Both the position numbers and the translations under genes were made by a program. This document shows, in pieces, positions 16,127-23,703 of a DNA stretch of 25,464 nt (within the stretch, counting starts at the first letter, position 1; each line of letters starts with the position of its first letter). The notes beneath the pieces are model-generated. The model was not told where the DNA came from, made no database searches, and saw only the letters and a program-made list of their open reading frames with translations. Where the stretch lies: positions 1 to 25,464 of IMG/VR virus record IMGVR_UViG_3300046491_000189. One strand, 5' to 3'. The stretch comes from a virus.

Positions 16127-16144
16127 GGGGCAGTTGCCTGCCCC
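16127..16144 (-). terminator. GC-rich hairpin between capsid gene and 66-aa gene
   Basis: Perfect 7-bp stem GGGGCAG/CTGCCCC with a 4-nt loop. On the minus strand it is followed by GGGTTTACC then the ATG, so the T run is poor. It may be a weak attenuator or an mRNA 3' end that protects the abundant capsid message. Confidence 0.55.
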
Positions 16145-16152
16145 GCCCTCAT

Positions 16153-17316
16153 TTATGGGGTGGTTGCGAAAGGACCGGTGATGATCGCGGTTGGCCGATA
16201 GTGGGCCAGCGCGAGGCGTTCTTCACAGAGGATGGTCAGCATGTTTTTGACGAAGTTATCGCGGTCTTCGCGGCTGACTTCGACAGTTGCATCCATGCGA
16301 TCCCAGACCTGAGAAGCCAGGTCGAAGCCACCGACGGTGAAGGTGCCCAGGGCTTGTGCCTTGGTGGCTACAACCGGGAGGCCCCACATCACCTTCGCCG
16401 CGAAAGCAGCCGGACCGCCGAAGATGTAGCGACCATCAGCGTCTTTCAGCAGCGCAATGGCGTGCCAGTCGCGCGGGTTGAGAATAATGCCGGAGGCTTC
16501 GAACTCGGATTCGCTGGTCTGGAAGATCGCGTGAGCAATTTTGTCAGCGCGGGTATCGCCGGTGACGTTCAGAGCTGCGTCGTAGGCCGTTGCCACCTTG
16601 TTCAGGCCGGTCAGGTTGTCACCAGTACCGTCGCCGTTCAGCAACTGCCCTTCCTCTACCAGGGCCAAGCCGAACAACAGGCGGTTGTTGACGTAGGATT
16701 CCAGCATCGGCGCATCGTCCATCACCTGGCGCGAAGCCTGGATCCAGTGGGCGATGGTTTTGACGTTCGCTGTTTCTTTGGTGAAGGTCAAGTTCGACTC
16801 AGGCTTCAAAGTGCCTTCCGCCACCGGGGCAGCACTGTTGGTGAACACGTTCTCGCGAACATATTCCAGCGAGTTGGAACTGATGCGACCTTGTGCCAAC
16901 AGATCGCGGATGGTCAGCCGGCGCAGGCCAGGCATCAAGATGCCGGGGTTACGCTGCGCCTCGATCAATGCACCTGCGGAGCCCGCTGTGCTGCCGAGCT
17001 GCTTGTTGAAGCTTTTAACGTCAACCTTGCCCGAAGACTTGCCGTCCCAGGATTTTTGCAAGTCAATCGCCGTTTGCTCAGCGAACGATTTTTTGGATTC
17101 GGGATTGTCCAGGTTGCCAGACGCAAGTTTCTGCTCCAGGTCAAACAGACGAGTGCCAGATTTGGTCAGCTCTTCCTGCACCGATTGGAGTTCGGTTTGC
17201 AGCTTCTTGCTGATAGCACCGGTCTCGGTGATTTCCTTTTTCTGCGCATCGAACAGTTGGGTCATGTTCGATTGCGCGTCTTCGATTGCCTTTTGGATCT
17301 GGGCCAATTCGGACAT
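16153..17316 (-). CDS. Major capsid protein, HK97 fold, with N-terminal scaffold (delta) domain
   Basis: 387-aa protein of the phage major capsid family (PF05065). Residues 1-about 110 are a charged coiled-coil delta domain (MSELAQIQKAIEDAQSNMTQ start) that acts as built-in scaffold and is removed by the neighbouring protease. The rest is the HK97 fold: VRENVFTNSAAPVAEGTLKP (E-loop region), KTIAHWIQASRQVMDDAPML (spine helix) and the A-domain GIILNPRDWHAIALLKDADG. The ATG at 17316 has TAGGAA upstream and lies 2 nt after the protease stop; the open frame extends 50 codons further but only overlaps the protease. Whether subunits cross-link as in HK97 cannot be judged here. Confidence 0.95.
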   Translation of the reverse strand: MSELAQIQKAIEDAQSNMTQLFDAQKKEITETGAISKKLQTELQSVQEELTKSGTRLFDLEQKLASGNLDNPESKKSFAEQTAIDLQKSWDGKSSGKVDVKSFNKQLGSTAGSAGALIEAQRNPGILMPGLRRLTIRDLLAQGRISSNSLEYVRENVFTNSAAPVAEGTLKPESNLTFTKETANVKTIAHWIQASRQVMDDAPMLESYVNNRLLFGLALVEEGQLLNGDGTGDNLTGLNKVATAYDAALNVTGDTRADKIAHAIFQTSESEFEASGIILNPRDWHAIALLKDADGRYIFGGPAAFAAKVMWGLPVVATKAQALGTFTVGGFDLASQVWDRMDATVEVSREDRDNFVKNMLTILCEERLALAHYRPTAIITGPFATTP

Positions 17317-17318
17317 TT

Positions 17319-17981
17319 TCAGTTTCCTACAGTTGGGAAGGTTTTGAGGCGATTGAGAATCGCGGTGATTTCGCCACCTTCGGAATCGCTCCGAACTGCG
17401 GACTTGATCCGGGCGATAAAGCCCAGCGCTTGCGACTTCGATAGACCGGCCGAATCCCTCAGCCAATGCTCGACATCGCGAATAGTGGTGATCGACTCCA
17501 GGCTTTTCATGGATTCGATGGTCGCCTGCTCGTTGGCAGGAAAGGTGCAGATGCTGATTTCACGCAGGGCCTGCACATTCTTGAATGCGCGGCCGGAATC
17601 GATCAGGTCAAAGTCATCTTTGAAAACGGTGAATCCGACCGACATTCCTTCAACGGTTTTGTGCTCCATTGCCGCTCGGAGATCGCTCGACACCGACAGT
17701 CCCGGGGTCAACTCCCCGCGGGTCAGCAATCCCTTGCTGTCCTCCTCGAGCGTCAGCCACTTGCCTACCGGGAGCTCCCAGGTACGGTGGTTGAAGAACA
17801 TGCCTACCTGACGACTTTGCGAGGCGAGCGCTTTTTTGAAAGCACCCGGCAAGATAATGTCTCCATCGCTGTCGACTACGCCGAATACGCTGGCATAACC
17901 CTCGAAGGTGCCAGTCTTACCAGCTGAATCGAACTTGATTTCGACCTGATCAAAGGCCAAGGTCTTCTGAATATTGGACAT
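17319..17981 (-). CDS. Prohead maturation protease (HK97 gp4 family, S78)
   Basis: 220-aa serine protease (PF04586). Visible catalytic candidates are His65 in MFFNHRTWELPVG and Ser114 in EGMSVGF, the two positions expected for the family. TFEGYASVFGVVDSDGDII and LREISICTFPANEQATIES are further marks. It cuts the delta domain from capsid subunits and then itself inside the prohead. The C-terminal about 50 residues (from about 170) are probably a self-cleaved tail. CTGGAG lies upstream of the ATG, right behind a hairpin terminator. Confidence 0.94.
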   Translation of the reverse strand: MSNIQKTLAFDQVEIKFDSAGKTGTFEGYASVFGVVDSDGDIILPGAFKKALASQSRQVGMFFNHRTWELPVGKWLTLEEDSKGLLTRGELTPGLSVSSDLRAAMEHKTVEGMSVGFTVFKDDFDLIDSGRAFKNVQALREISICTFPANEQATIESMKSLESITTIRDVEHWLRDSAGLSKSQALGFIARIKSAVRSDSEGGEITAILNRLKTFPTVGN

Positions 17982-17999
17982 TTGGGAGCTCCAGAAAAA

Positions 18000-19268
18000 C
18001 TAAACCCCGCTGGGTGCGGGGTTCGTTTTGCCAAGTTGAGTAAGCGGCACGTTTTGAGACTGCCGGGTGGCGACGTCGCCGCCGGGGAGCGGTGGGCGGT
18101 TATCAATGCGACGGCCTTCGTTGACTGTCAGAAGCCCAGTATCAACCTGAGTCTTCATGTAGTTAGCGCGAGCGGTCGAGTCACCACTCAGCAGTCCAGC
18201 ACGGTTGTGCTCAGCATGGATGCGCCCCACGTCGGATGACTTGACGAGCCACCGCAGAATGCTGGTCTCCCAGATTTCAAGGTAGGGGTCGAGGGTGTAC
18301 TGCAAGAAACCGAGATTTTGCTGCTCGATGCCAGACCCCCAACTGGTGGACTTTTCAACATCACCCACCAAGTGGGGCGGTACGCCGAAAAACCGTGCCA
18401 GTTCACTGACCTGAAACTTTCGAGCAGCCATTGTCTCGGCATCTTGGGGGCTCACTCCGATCGCCTGGGTAGTGAAGCCACCTTCGAGGATCCACAGCCG
18501 CTTTCTGACAGGGCCTCCCGAGATCTCCTTGAAGTTTTCTTCAAGTTGGGCGCGCTGTTCTTTATTGAGGATCTTCCCATCGGTCATCAAGAGCTGCGGA
18601 GACTTGGCACCATTGGCATAGAAGTCGCGTTGCTGGTCTTCCATAGCCACCGCAACACCGGCGGTCTTCGCACCAAAAGCAATTGGCGAAAGACCAACCA
18701 GACCGTTGAAGCCAAACCCCTTCAGGTGAAAAATATCGCTCTGTTTGAAGTCGGCAAACTCACTGTCGCGCCGGTATCGATAAACAATGCGCTTCCCTTC
18801 CAGTCGAACATCCATGTTGACCGACATGAGCGGAACAAGGCTGATGATGTCGCCGGTGGAATTACGCTCGATTAGGGCGTAGGCATTGCCGTAGTAGCAA
18901 AGCTGCATGGTCATAGCCACGCGAAAATCAAAAGCAGTCATGAACTGGTTAGGGCTGTACCGAAGCAATCGAGCAAGCGGGTTATCCAGTCCGACTTTTG
19001 TTCTGTCGTCACCCTTGGTCTCAAAAACATCCAGCGGCAAGCATGCGGTTACGCTGGAGATCAGTCGTACGCAGGCAAAAACGGTTGAGATTTGCAGCGA
19101 GCGCTCATCGTTCACCACCGACTCGCCAACCACTCCAGAGGCTGAAACAGGACCGGTCTGGGATCCTTTTTCTGGAGTGACAAGCCGGCCGCCGACGAAG
19201 AAGCTCGCCATACGCGCCCAAAACGGGCTGCGGGTGCGCAGGTCAATGCTGTAGTCGGTATCTGCCAT
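18000..19268 (-). CDS. Portal protein, HK97 family
   Basis: 422-aa portal subunit (PF04860). Typical marks are ERSLQISTVFACVRLISSVT near residue 55, PNQFMTAFDFRVAMTMQLCY, the crown/wing segment NGLVGLSPIAFGAKTAG, and ARFFGVPPHLVGDVEKSTSW ahead of a stem helix ending TLDPYLEIWE. Twelve copies form the DNA channel that docks TerL. The ATG at 19268 overlaps the TerL stop codon (ATGA); an in-frame GTG precedes it. The last codons (AAC CCC GCA CCC AGC GGG GTT TAG) also encode the stem of the terminator that follows. Confidence 0.95.
   Translation of the reverse strand: MADTDYSIDLRTRSPFWARMASFFVGGRLVTPEKGSQTGPVSASGVVGESVVNDERSLQISTVFACVRLISSVTACLPLDVFETKGDDRTKVGLDNPLARLLRYSPNQFMTAFDFRVAMTMQLCYYGNAYALIERNSTGDIISLVPLMSVNMDVRLEGKRIVYRYRRDSEFADFKQSDIFHLKGFGFNGLVGLSPIAFGAKTAGVAVAMEDQQRDFYANGAKSPQLLMTDGKILNKEQRAQLEENFKEISGGPVRKRLWILEGGFTTQAIGVSPQDAETMAARKFQVSELARFFGVPPHLVGDVEKSTSWGSGIEQQNLGFLQYTLDPYLEIWETSILRWLVKSSDVGRIHAEHNRAGLLSGDSTARANYMKTQVDTGLLTVNEGRRIDNRPPLPGGDVATRQSQNVPLTQLGKTNPAPSGV
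18003..18022 (-). terminator. Terminator hairpin overlapping the 3' end of the portal gene
   Basis: Minus strand: 7-bp stem ACCCCGC/GCGGGGT with a 5-nt loop, then TTAGTTTTTCTGGAG. The stem lies within the portal coding sequence and the broken T run contains the stop codon. The protease RBS follows at once. Confidence 0.7.
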
Positions 19269-20977
19269 CACATGCTCAATGGTTTGTTGAGGAAGGCATC
19301 AGCGCTGTCTACATTGCACAGCAGCATTGCCCGGTTGACGCCCATGAGCGTGGCCACAGCGCCGTCGATTTTCTTCGCCGCCTTTTCCTTTCGAGGGAAG
19401 ACGTTTTCGTTTGCGTCAGGTTTCGCGGTGACGTTGCCGAGCATCCAGGTAAGGATCGGGTTTCCGTCGTGATGAAAGCGACCGTTGAGAATCGCCCCGT
19501 TCATTTCCTTCATCGCCGGTGAAAAGGTCTTCGTGGTTTTGGGGATTTTTACAGGCGTGTGCCCTTCCCCTTCGAAGTCCTGGGCGATTTGAAAAGCGCC
19601 CCATTCATCATGCGGAATTTCAGTGAGGGATACGTTTTTGGCATCTGCCAGCAGATCATCACGCACCTGGTTGAAGCTCACCTCGGCGCCGTCGTGCGAC
19701 GTCAAAAGCCCCATGTTCACCCACTTCTGATAGCGCTCCACGACCGACTTTTCGCTGCCGTACTGGATCGTTTGATCCGGCAGGTAGAAGCGCGGCGCGA
19801 CGCTGTAGTAGTGCAGGACGCCATCGATCACGCGGTAAAACAAATTGATGCGGGCACAGATGTCGGTCTTCGACGCCAAGTCGAGGCACATCAGGCATTC
19901 GCTGCCCTCGAAATCTTCCATCGCCAGCCCGGGATCAGCGCAGTCGCGCCAGGCTTCCATGTTGAAATACACCTCGCGGGCCGACACCCACACATTCAAA
20001 TGCTTAGTCTTGAAGGTGTTCTGGAAACTCGCGTTCTTGATGGCCTTCTGCTGCTGGCTGATCAAGTAGTCTTCGTAGACGGAAACGCCCATGTTCGGGT
20101 TGGCCTTGGCCATGACCTTGGGGTCAGTCCAGTCGTCGCCCTCGTCGATCGTCCAGACCCAGCCGAACAACTCTTCATCAGGGACGGTGCCCTCGAGCAT
20201 TTCCACCACCCGGCCGCGCATGTCGTAGCACGGGCCTTCGATGTTGCTGCCGGCGGTGGTGATGATGAACATCAGCGGCTGCCGACGTGCGCCCATCCCC
20301 GTGAGCATGGTTTCGTAGAGGGCGGCGCTTTCGTGTTCGTGATATTCGTCGACGATCGCGCAGCTCGGCGACGCGCCGTCACCTGGGTTGCCGATGACGA
20401 CTTCAAAGCGAGCACCATCCTCCGGCCGGCTCATGTTCGAGGCGTTAACCTCGATGCCGGCGGCCTCGATCAACATCGGCGAGCGCTTCACCATTAGGCG
20501 GGCCGGGCGGAAAACCTCCCAAGCCTGTTTCTCTGTGGTCGCACCGCTGTAGATCTCGGCACCAAACTCGTTGTCTGCGACGAACATGCCGATACCGACT
20601 GCGGCGGCGATCACGCTTTTACCGTTCTTGCGCGGCACTTCCCAGTAGCTTTCACGAAACCGACGTAGGCCTGATTTCTTTTTCACCCAGCCGAACGTCG
20701 CAGCCAGGCCAAACTTCTGCCACGGCTCCAGGGTGATGAGCTGACGCTTAAATGCCCACTCCCCTTTCACGTGCGGCATCATCTGCGCAAGCGCGAGTTT
20801 CTTCTCTGCCTTCTTCGGATCGAACTTGTAGGGGAACCCAGCCGACTTGCTTTTGACCAGGTCGTCCAAGTGCCGCTGACAGGCAAGTTGCACCAATCGG
20901 CACGCTGGTTTGCGACCTCGCACAACATCCCGCGCCCAGCGGTTCGCCGCTTCGACGTTGGGGTGCTTGTAGGCCAT
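19268..20977 (-). CDS. terL: Terminase large subunit
   Basis: 569-aa packaging motor of the Terminase_1 type (PF03354). N-terminal ATPase: adenine-binding [15 protein letters not shown] (83-97), Walker A-like PRKNGKS (115-121), Walker B CAIVDE (206-211) and coupling motif FIITTAG (237-243). C-terminal RNase H-like nuclease: first acidic motif [11 protein letters not shown] (about 348-358); a later acidic site probably lies near [16 protein letters not shown]. It pumps DNA into the prohead through the portal and makes the cuts. It partners with the P27-type small subunit encoded immediately upstream, 2 nt away. Start supported by GGA before the ATG at 20977. The family includes HK97-like cohesive-end phages; cohesive ends here are inference. 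Confidence 0.96.
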   Translation of the reverse strand: MAYKHPNVEAANRWARDVVRGRKPACRLVQLACQRHLDDLVKSKSAGFPYKFDPKKAEKKLALAQMMPHVKGEWAFKRQLITLEPWQKFGLAATFGWVKKKSGLRRFRESYWEVPRKNGKSVIAAAVGIGMFVADNEFGAEIYSGATTEKQAWEVFRPARLMVKRSPMLIEAAGIEVNASNMSRPEDGARFEVVIGNPGDGASPSCAIVDEYHEHESAALYETMLTGMGARRQPLMFIITTAGSNIEGPCYDMRGRVVEMLEGTVPDEELFGWVWTIDEGDDWTDPKVMAKANPNMGVSVYEDYLISQQQKAIKNASFQNTFKTKHLNVWVSAREVYFNMEAWRDCADPGLAMEDFEGSECLMCLDLASKTDICARINLFYRVIDGVLHYYSVAPRFYLPDQTIQYGSEKSVVERYQKWVNMGLLTSHDGAEVSFNQVRDDLLADAKNVSLTEIPHDEWGAFQIAQDFEGEGHTPVKIPKTTKTFSPAMKEMNGAILNGRFHHDGNPILTWMLGNVTAKPDANENVFPRKEKAAKKIDGAVATLMGVNRAMLLCNVDSADAFLNKPLSM

Positions 20978-20979
20978 GT

Positions 20980-21459
20980 TTATCCGTTTAGAAGTGCTGA
21001 AAATTCGTTGGTGCCCGCCGGTTTTTTCCCACCAGTGAGGCGCGATCGGCTCGATGGGTCGAGGCCGAGCAGAGAGCCGAACGTGACCATTTGAGCCATG
21101 GCCTCCTTTGCGGCGGTCAAAGCCGGGTTTTTGATGGGCGAGCCCATCGCAGACTGAACAACAATCCCGAACTCATTGACCGATTTCTGAGCAGCCCGCC
21201 AGTTTGCATACGCAGTGCAAAAAGCCTCGACGTTATGCAGATCGGTGACACACAAAACCTTCTCGGCCAGCAGCGAAGGAACAACCCTTGACCACATTTC
21301 TTGCGAGTTAGGACATAGCCACTCTGGGGGTTCAATTTTGGTAACGAGCGCAAAGTCGGGCTCGTTCTTGTTGAGTTTTCGTTTGCCGGGATTACCGGCC
21401 AACTCCTTGCTGGCCGTGGGTTTGGGGCGACGGCCGGACCGCCCCTTTACCCCCGGCAT
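20980..21459 (-). CDS. terS: Terminase small subunit, P27 family
   Basis: 159-aa DNA-recognition subunit (PF05119). Marks are the basic N-terminal tail [20 protein letters not shown] with GNPGKRKLN, the helix [20 protein letters not shown], and the C-terminal [15 protein letters not shown]. It binds the packaging site (cos/pac) and loads TerL. CAGGAG lies 8 nt before the ATG at 21459. The 178 bases upstream, to the HNH stop at 21638, hold no gene that I can see; this is where a cos site would be expected. Confidence 0.93.
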   Translation of the reverse strand: MPGVKGRSGRRPKPTASKELAGNPGKRKLNKNEPDFALVTKIEPPEWLCPNSQEMWSRVVPSLLAEKVLCVTDLHNVEAFCTAYANWRAAQKSVNEFGIVVQSAMGSPIKNPALTAAKEAMAQMVTFGSLLGLDPSSRSRLTGGKKPAGTNEFSALLNG

Positions 21460-21637
21460 CGGCGAGACTCCTGAATTTCATTTTTCGCGGTCGTGTGAGC
21501 GAGACCTCAGCGCGGTCAGCGAGCCAAAAGGCCCAGACTTCTGACCCACCCCCCTATCGACGGGGTCAAATCGATAGATTTCGCCATTTTTCGTGCATTT
21601 CGCATGAATTTCGGTCCTTTCCGGCCTGATATGAGAA

Positions 21638-22003
21638 TCATTCGCGGTGATTCGACTCGCGAGCGGTCTTTTCCTTGTGGCAGTCGTGGTTGATGGCCTG
21701 AAGATTGCCCGGGTCGTCAGTGCCGCCGTTCGCCTTGCCAATGATGTGGTCGACCTCGGTGGCCTCACGCACTCGACCGAGGCCAGAGCAGACGGAGCAC
21801 TGGCATATGTAGTGGTCACGCTTGAGTATCGAGGCACGAAGGCGTTGCCATGCTGCACCGTACCCACGCGAGGTCGTGCTGCCCGCCCTTCTCTCTCTGA
21901 CCCAGGCTCCGCGCTGTGATGCATGGTCATCGCAGAAGCCTTGCTCGGCCTTCGACTTGACCAGGTTTGGGCAGCGCGTGGATCTACAGGGTCTTGCTGC
22001 CAT
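21638..22003 (-). CDS. HNH endonuclease, packaging-associated
   Basis: 121-aa HNH nuclease. N-terminal MAARPCRSTRCPNLVKSKAE with Cys/His ligands (C6, C11, C24, H27), then STTSRGYGAAWQRLRASILK, the second Cys pair in YICQCSVCSG, and the catalytic ATEVDHIIGKANGGTDDPGN with Asp85-His86 and Asn100, followed by His106 and Cys108-His109. All core residues are present. HNH proteins next to terminase genes in HK97-type phages cooperate with TerL in DNA cleavage at cos. GAGGG stands 8 nt before the ATG at 22003. It overlaps the upstream zinc-ribbon gene by 20 nt. Confidence 0.92.
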   Translation of the reverse strand: MAARPCRSTRCPNLVKSKAEQGFCDDHASQRGAWVRERRAGSTTSRGYGAAWQRLRASILKRDHYICQCSVCSGLGRVREATEVDHIIGKANGGTDDPGNLQAINHDCHKEKTARESNHRE

Positions 22004-22181
22004 CGGTCTTGCCCTCAGGTTGGTTCGATGGGGCTGGTCTGATAAGGCTCTTGGCCCTCTCGATTGCCTCCTGCGTCCACTTGATTGCCCGAGCACGGCG
22101 GGCTGCACAACCAATGCACATGTTCATTATTCCCCCGGTTTTTGACACTGGAGCACCACAAAGGTGGCACCGTGATATCAT
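21984..22181 (-). CDS. Small zinc-ribbon protein (65 aa)
   Basis: MISRCHLCGAPVSKTGGIMN start, with two CxxC pairs (C5/C8 and C22/C25), then a basic helical tail (WTQEAIERAKSLI). The 20-nt overlap with the HNH gene suggests coupled translation and a role in packaging or DNA binding; no named family recognised. Keeping both Cys pairs requires the ATG at 22181, but this has no visible Shine-Dalgarno: upstream lies an AT-rich palindrome at the edge of the plus-strand membrane-protein gene. An ATG at codon 19 or 21 would lose one zinc pair. Confidence 0.7.
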   Translation of the reverse strand: MISRCHLCGAPVSKTGGIMNMCIGCAARRARAIKWTQEAIERAKSLIRPAPSNQPEGKTDGSKTL

Positions 22182-22184
22182 TAT

Positions 22185-22199
22185 TCATTTTGAAAATGA
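22185..22199. repeat. Perfect 15-nt inverted repeat at cargo gene boundary
   Basis: TCATTTTGAAAATGA reads the same on both strands around a central base. It marks the change from GC-rich late genes to the AT-rich membrane-protein gene and lies between two divergent start codons (22181 minus, 22208 plus). It may be an operator; no -10/-35 pair could be tied to it. Confidence 0.6.
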
Positions 22200-22207
22200 G
22201 CTATGAA

Positions 22208-22951
22208 ATGATGCAGAGCAACGACACCCTCATCAGTAACAAAAATCTTGGCCCCGACATAACAACCAATGGCCAAGCTGATGCAGCAGAAACAACAAAT
22301 AAGCAATCCAACCTACAAGTAACAACTAACGACAACATTGCTTCAGAATCAGCAATCAATGAGAAACCTGATCCAAAACCAACTAATAGCAGTCAAGTCC
22401 CCCCAGAAGCAATCGCACCCAGTGAATCTATTACAGAAGACACAAATAAACTTGAAGCATTACCACCTCCAGAAGAGCAAATGGATAATGAACGTTTAGG
22501 GGAGATCCAACCAAAAAAAACAGAGTGGTTAAATGAATATAAAATACACGATATCAAAACAATTTTTGACAGCCTTAGAAACATGGGTATTTGCATAGCA
22601 ATTATGCTCGGCTTACCCTCTATCAAGGATTCGCTCACATCCGTGTGCAACGTCGACAAATCCCTGTTCTACTTGATCGTTGCAGTATTAACTGTCTACT
22701 TGGTATGCATGAACATAGCTTGGACTGTCAAAAGCCTGCAAGAGCAACCAAGATTCAAAATCTCCATCCATTTAGGACCGCTTTTCCTAGGAGCATTCGC
22801 ACTAATTGTATTCGGCTTAGTTTCTATAAAGACTTACACATTACTTGACCCAAGTCTTAGTGCTTATCCATACACAGGATTTTGCCTTATGGATACGACA
22901 GGAAATTTTATGTTCAACGTATCAACATACGTAAAATCAGTTTTTAACTGA
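22208..22951 (+). CDS. AT-rich membrane protein of unknown function, probable moron
   Basis: 247-aa plus-strand gene within the minus-strand late operon. Residues 1-110 are a disordered, Asn/Thr/Ser/Glu/Pro-rich region (DITTNGQADAAETTNKQSN). Next come an amphipathic to hydrophobic stretch at about 123-142 and two clear transmembrane helices at about 152-174 (SLFYLIVAVLTVYLVCMNIA) and 189-213 (LGPLFLGAFALIVFGLVSIK). Codon use is strikingly AT-rich against its neighbours, which points to recent transfer. The ATG at 22208 is chosen with GAG 7 nt upstream; ATGs at 22196 and 22211 are also possible. No family recognised. Position and orientation suit a lysogeny-expressed cargo gene, for example superinfection exclusion or abortive infection at the inner membrane; this is inference. 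Confidence 0.85.
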   Translation: MMQSNDTLISNKNLGPDITTNGQADAAETTNKQSNLQVTTNDNIASESAINEKPDPKPTNSSQVPPEAIAPSESITEDTNKLEALPPPEEQMDNERLGEIQPKKTEWLNEYKIHDIKTIFDSLRNMGICIAIMLGLPSIKDSLTSVCNVDKSLFYLIVAVLTVYLVCMNIAWTVKSLQEQPRFKISIHLGPLFLGAFALIVFGLVSIKTYTLLDPSLSAYPYTGFCLMDTTGNFMFNVSTYVKSVFN

Positions 22952-22952
22952 T
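22933..22952 (-). terminator. AT-rich hairpin at the convergent end of holin and membrane-protein genes
   Basis: Perfect 7-bp stem ATCAGTT/AACTGAT with a 3-nt loop, overlapping the stop codon of the plus-strand gene. Read on the minus strand it is followed by TTTTAC, so it could be a weak terminator of the holin transcript; on the plus strand there is no T run. ATCAGTTT occurs again 16 nt downstream. Confidence 0.4.
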
Positions 22953-22965
22953 GTCGCAATCAGTT

Positions 22966-23295
22966 TCAATCTGCACGCCTCGGCAGCTTGAAGTCGGCGA
23001 ACCGATCAGCCAAGTCGGCAATCTTCTTCACACCGAGGAAGCCGATGAACACGCCAGCAGCAGTTGCGAAGTTCTGAGGCAAGCCGAAGTACTCAAGCAG
23101 CGGGATCAGGCCAATTGTGATCAACGTACATAGCGAGGCTTCAAGCAGTGCCTGCCGCCGAGTGCCACCGCCATAGATGATCCGCAACGCACCCACCACG
23201 AAGGACAGCGCGCCTGCATAGATCGTCGGTGCGTGCTGGCCCAGCCACGCGAGTACGAGCAGCCAGGTGTCTGGTTTGTCGGGCATGTTGGACAT
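22966..23295 (-). CDS. Holin, lambda holin family
   Basis: 109-aa membrane protein with three hydrophobic segments at about 22-41 (APTIYAGALSFVVGALRIIY), 51-70 (LEASLCTLITIGLIPLLEYF) and 75-90 (NFATAAGVFIGFLGVKKI), and a charged C terminus. The MPDKPDTW start and YGGGTRRQALLEA loop mark the phage lambda-type holin family (PF05106). It opens the inner membrane to release endolysin at a programmed time. Two in-frame ATGs (codons 1 and 4) recall the dual start of lambda S. GGAGG lies 7 nt before the first. The holin is the first late gene after the probable late promoter, while the endolysin is at the far end of the operon. Confidence 0.92.
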   Translation of the reverse strand: MSNMPDKPDTWLLVLAWLGQHAPTIYAGALSFVVGALRIIYGGGTRRQALLEASLCTLITIGLIPLLEYFGLPQNFATAAGVFIGFLGVKKIADLADRFADFKLPRRAD

Positions 23296-23411
23296 CTCGT
23301 TTCCTCCCGCACTGGGAGCAATGAATGGGGCCGGCAGGCAGAGGACGGACTTGGAAAACGCTTTCCGATATGAATGGTAAAATCTGAGCTCACTTCAAAG
23401 AGAGCTGACAA

Positions 23412-23615
23412 ATGTCAATTAGCAAAATTACGTACCAGACGGCCAGCGGCGATATCAATGAGATACCGGTAGGTTTGTACAGCCCCCACGAAGAATCCGC
23501 GATGGACTTTGCCAACAGAACAATTTGCGCATTAAAGGGGCTTCACTTGAAGCCAGGTGTAAGTTTTGAAAAGACTCTTGAGGAGAATGGGATAACAAAC
23601 GTCCAGACTCATTAA
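23412..23615 (+). CDS. Small plus-strand protein of unknown function (67 aa)
   Basis: MSISKITYQTASGDINEIPV start, no membrane segment, acidic, probably a small soluble alpha/beta protein; no family recognised. GAGAG about 8 nt before the ATG is an RBS. Upstream, TAAAAT at 23378-23383 could be a -10, with an imperfect palindrome GGAAAACGCTTTCC (23353-23366) where a -35 or an operator would be. The gene ends 23 nt before a bidirectional terminator. It therefore looks like a self-contained expression unit inside the late leader, antisense to late mRNA. Confidence 0.75.
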   Translation: MSISKITYQTASGDINEIPVGLYSPHEESAMDFANRTICALKGLHLKPGVSFEKTLEENGITNVQTH

Positions 23616-23636
23616 CTCAAACGACGAATACAAAAA

Positions 23637-23663
23637 AGCCCCGCGGTTTGGCGGGGCTTTATG
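23637..23663. terminator. Bidirectional intrinsic terminator (possible tR')
   Basis: Perfect 7-bp stem GCCCCGC/GCGGGGC with a 6-nt loop. On the minus strand it is followed by six T, on the plus strand by TTTAT. It ends the 67-aa gene on the plus strand, and on the minus strand lies about 40 nt downstream of the probable late promoter, where lambdoid phages have the terminator that Q overrides. Confidence 0.88.
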
Positions 23664-23703
23664 TGTCGTCTCTCATGACGCGCAAGATCGACATGATGGG
23701 GTT

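Noticed and set aside
16201-17811. 536-codon plus-strand open frame opposite the capsid and protease genes
   Set aside because: GC-rich shadow: the protein has no recognisable domain, while the opposite strand encodes a clear HK97 capsid protein and protease with RBS and catalytic residues.
19559-20497. 312-codon plus-strand frame opposite TerL
   Set aside because: Antisense to the TerL ATPase motifs; no domain seen.
21460-21637. 178-nt gap as a small gene between TerS and HNH
   Set aside because: No start with an RBS leads a convincing frame; it is better seen as a leader that may hold the packaging site, which cannot be confirmed without comparison.
21478-21930. 150-codon minus-strand frame overlapping the HNH gene
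   Set aside because: Arg/Thr/Ser-rich alternate frame of the HNH gene; the HNH frame keeps all active-site residues.
22142-22147. TTGACA as a -35 for the membrane-protein gene
   Set aside because: No acceptable -10 at 16-18 nt; the nearest AT-rich hexamers are 25 or more bases away.
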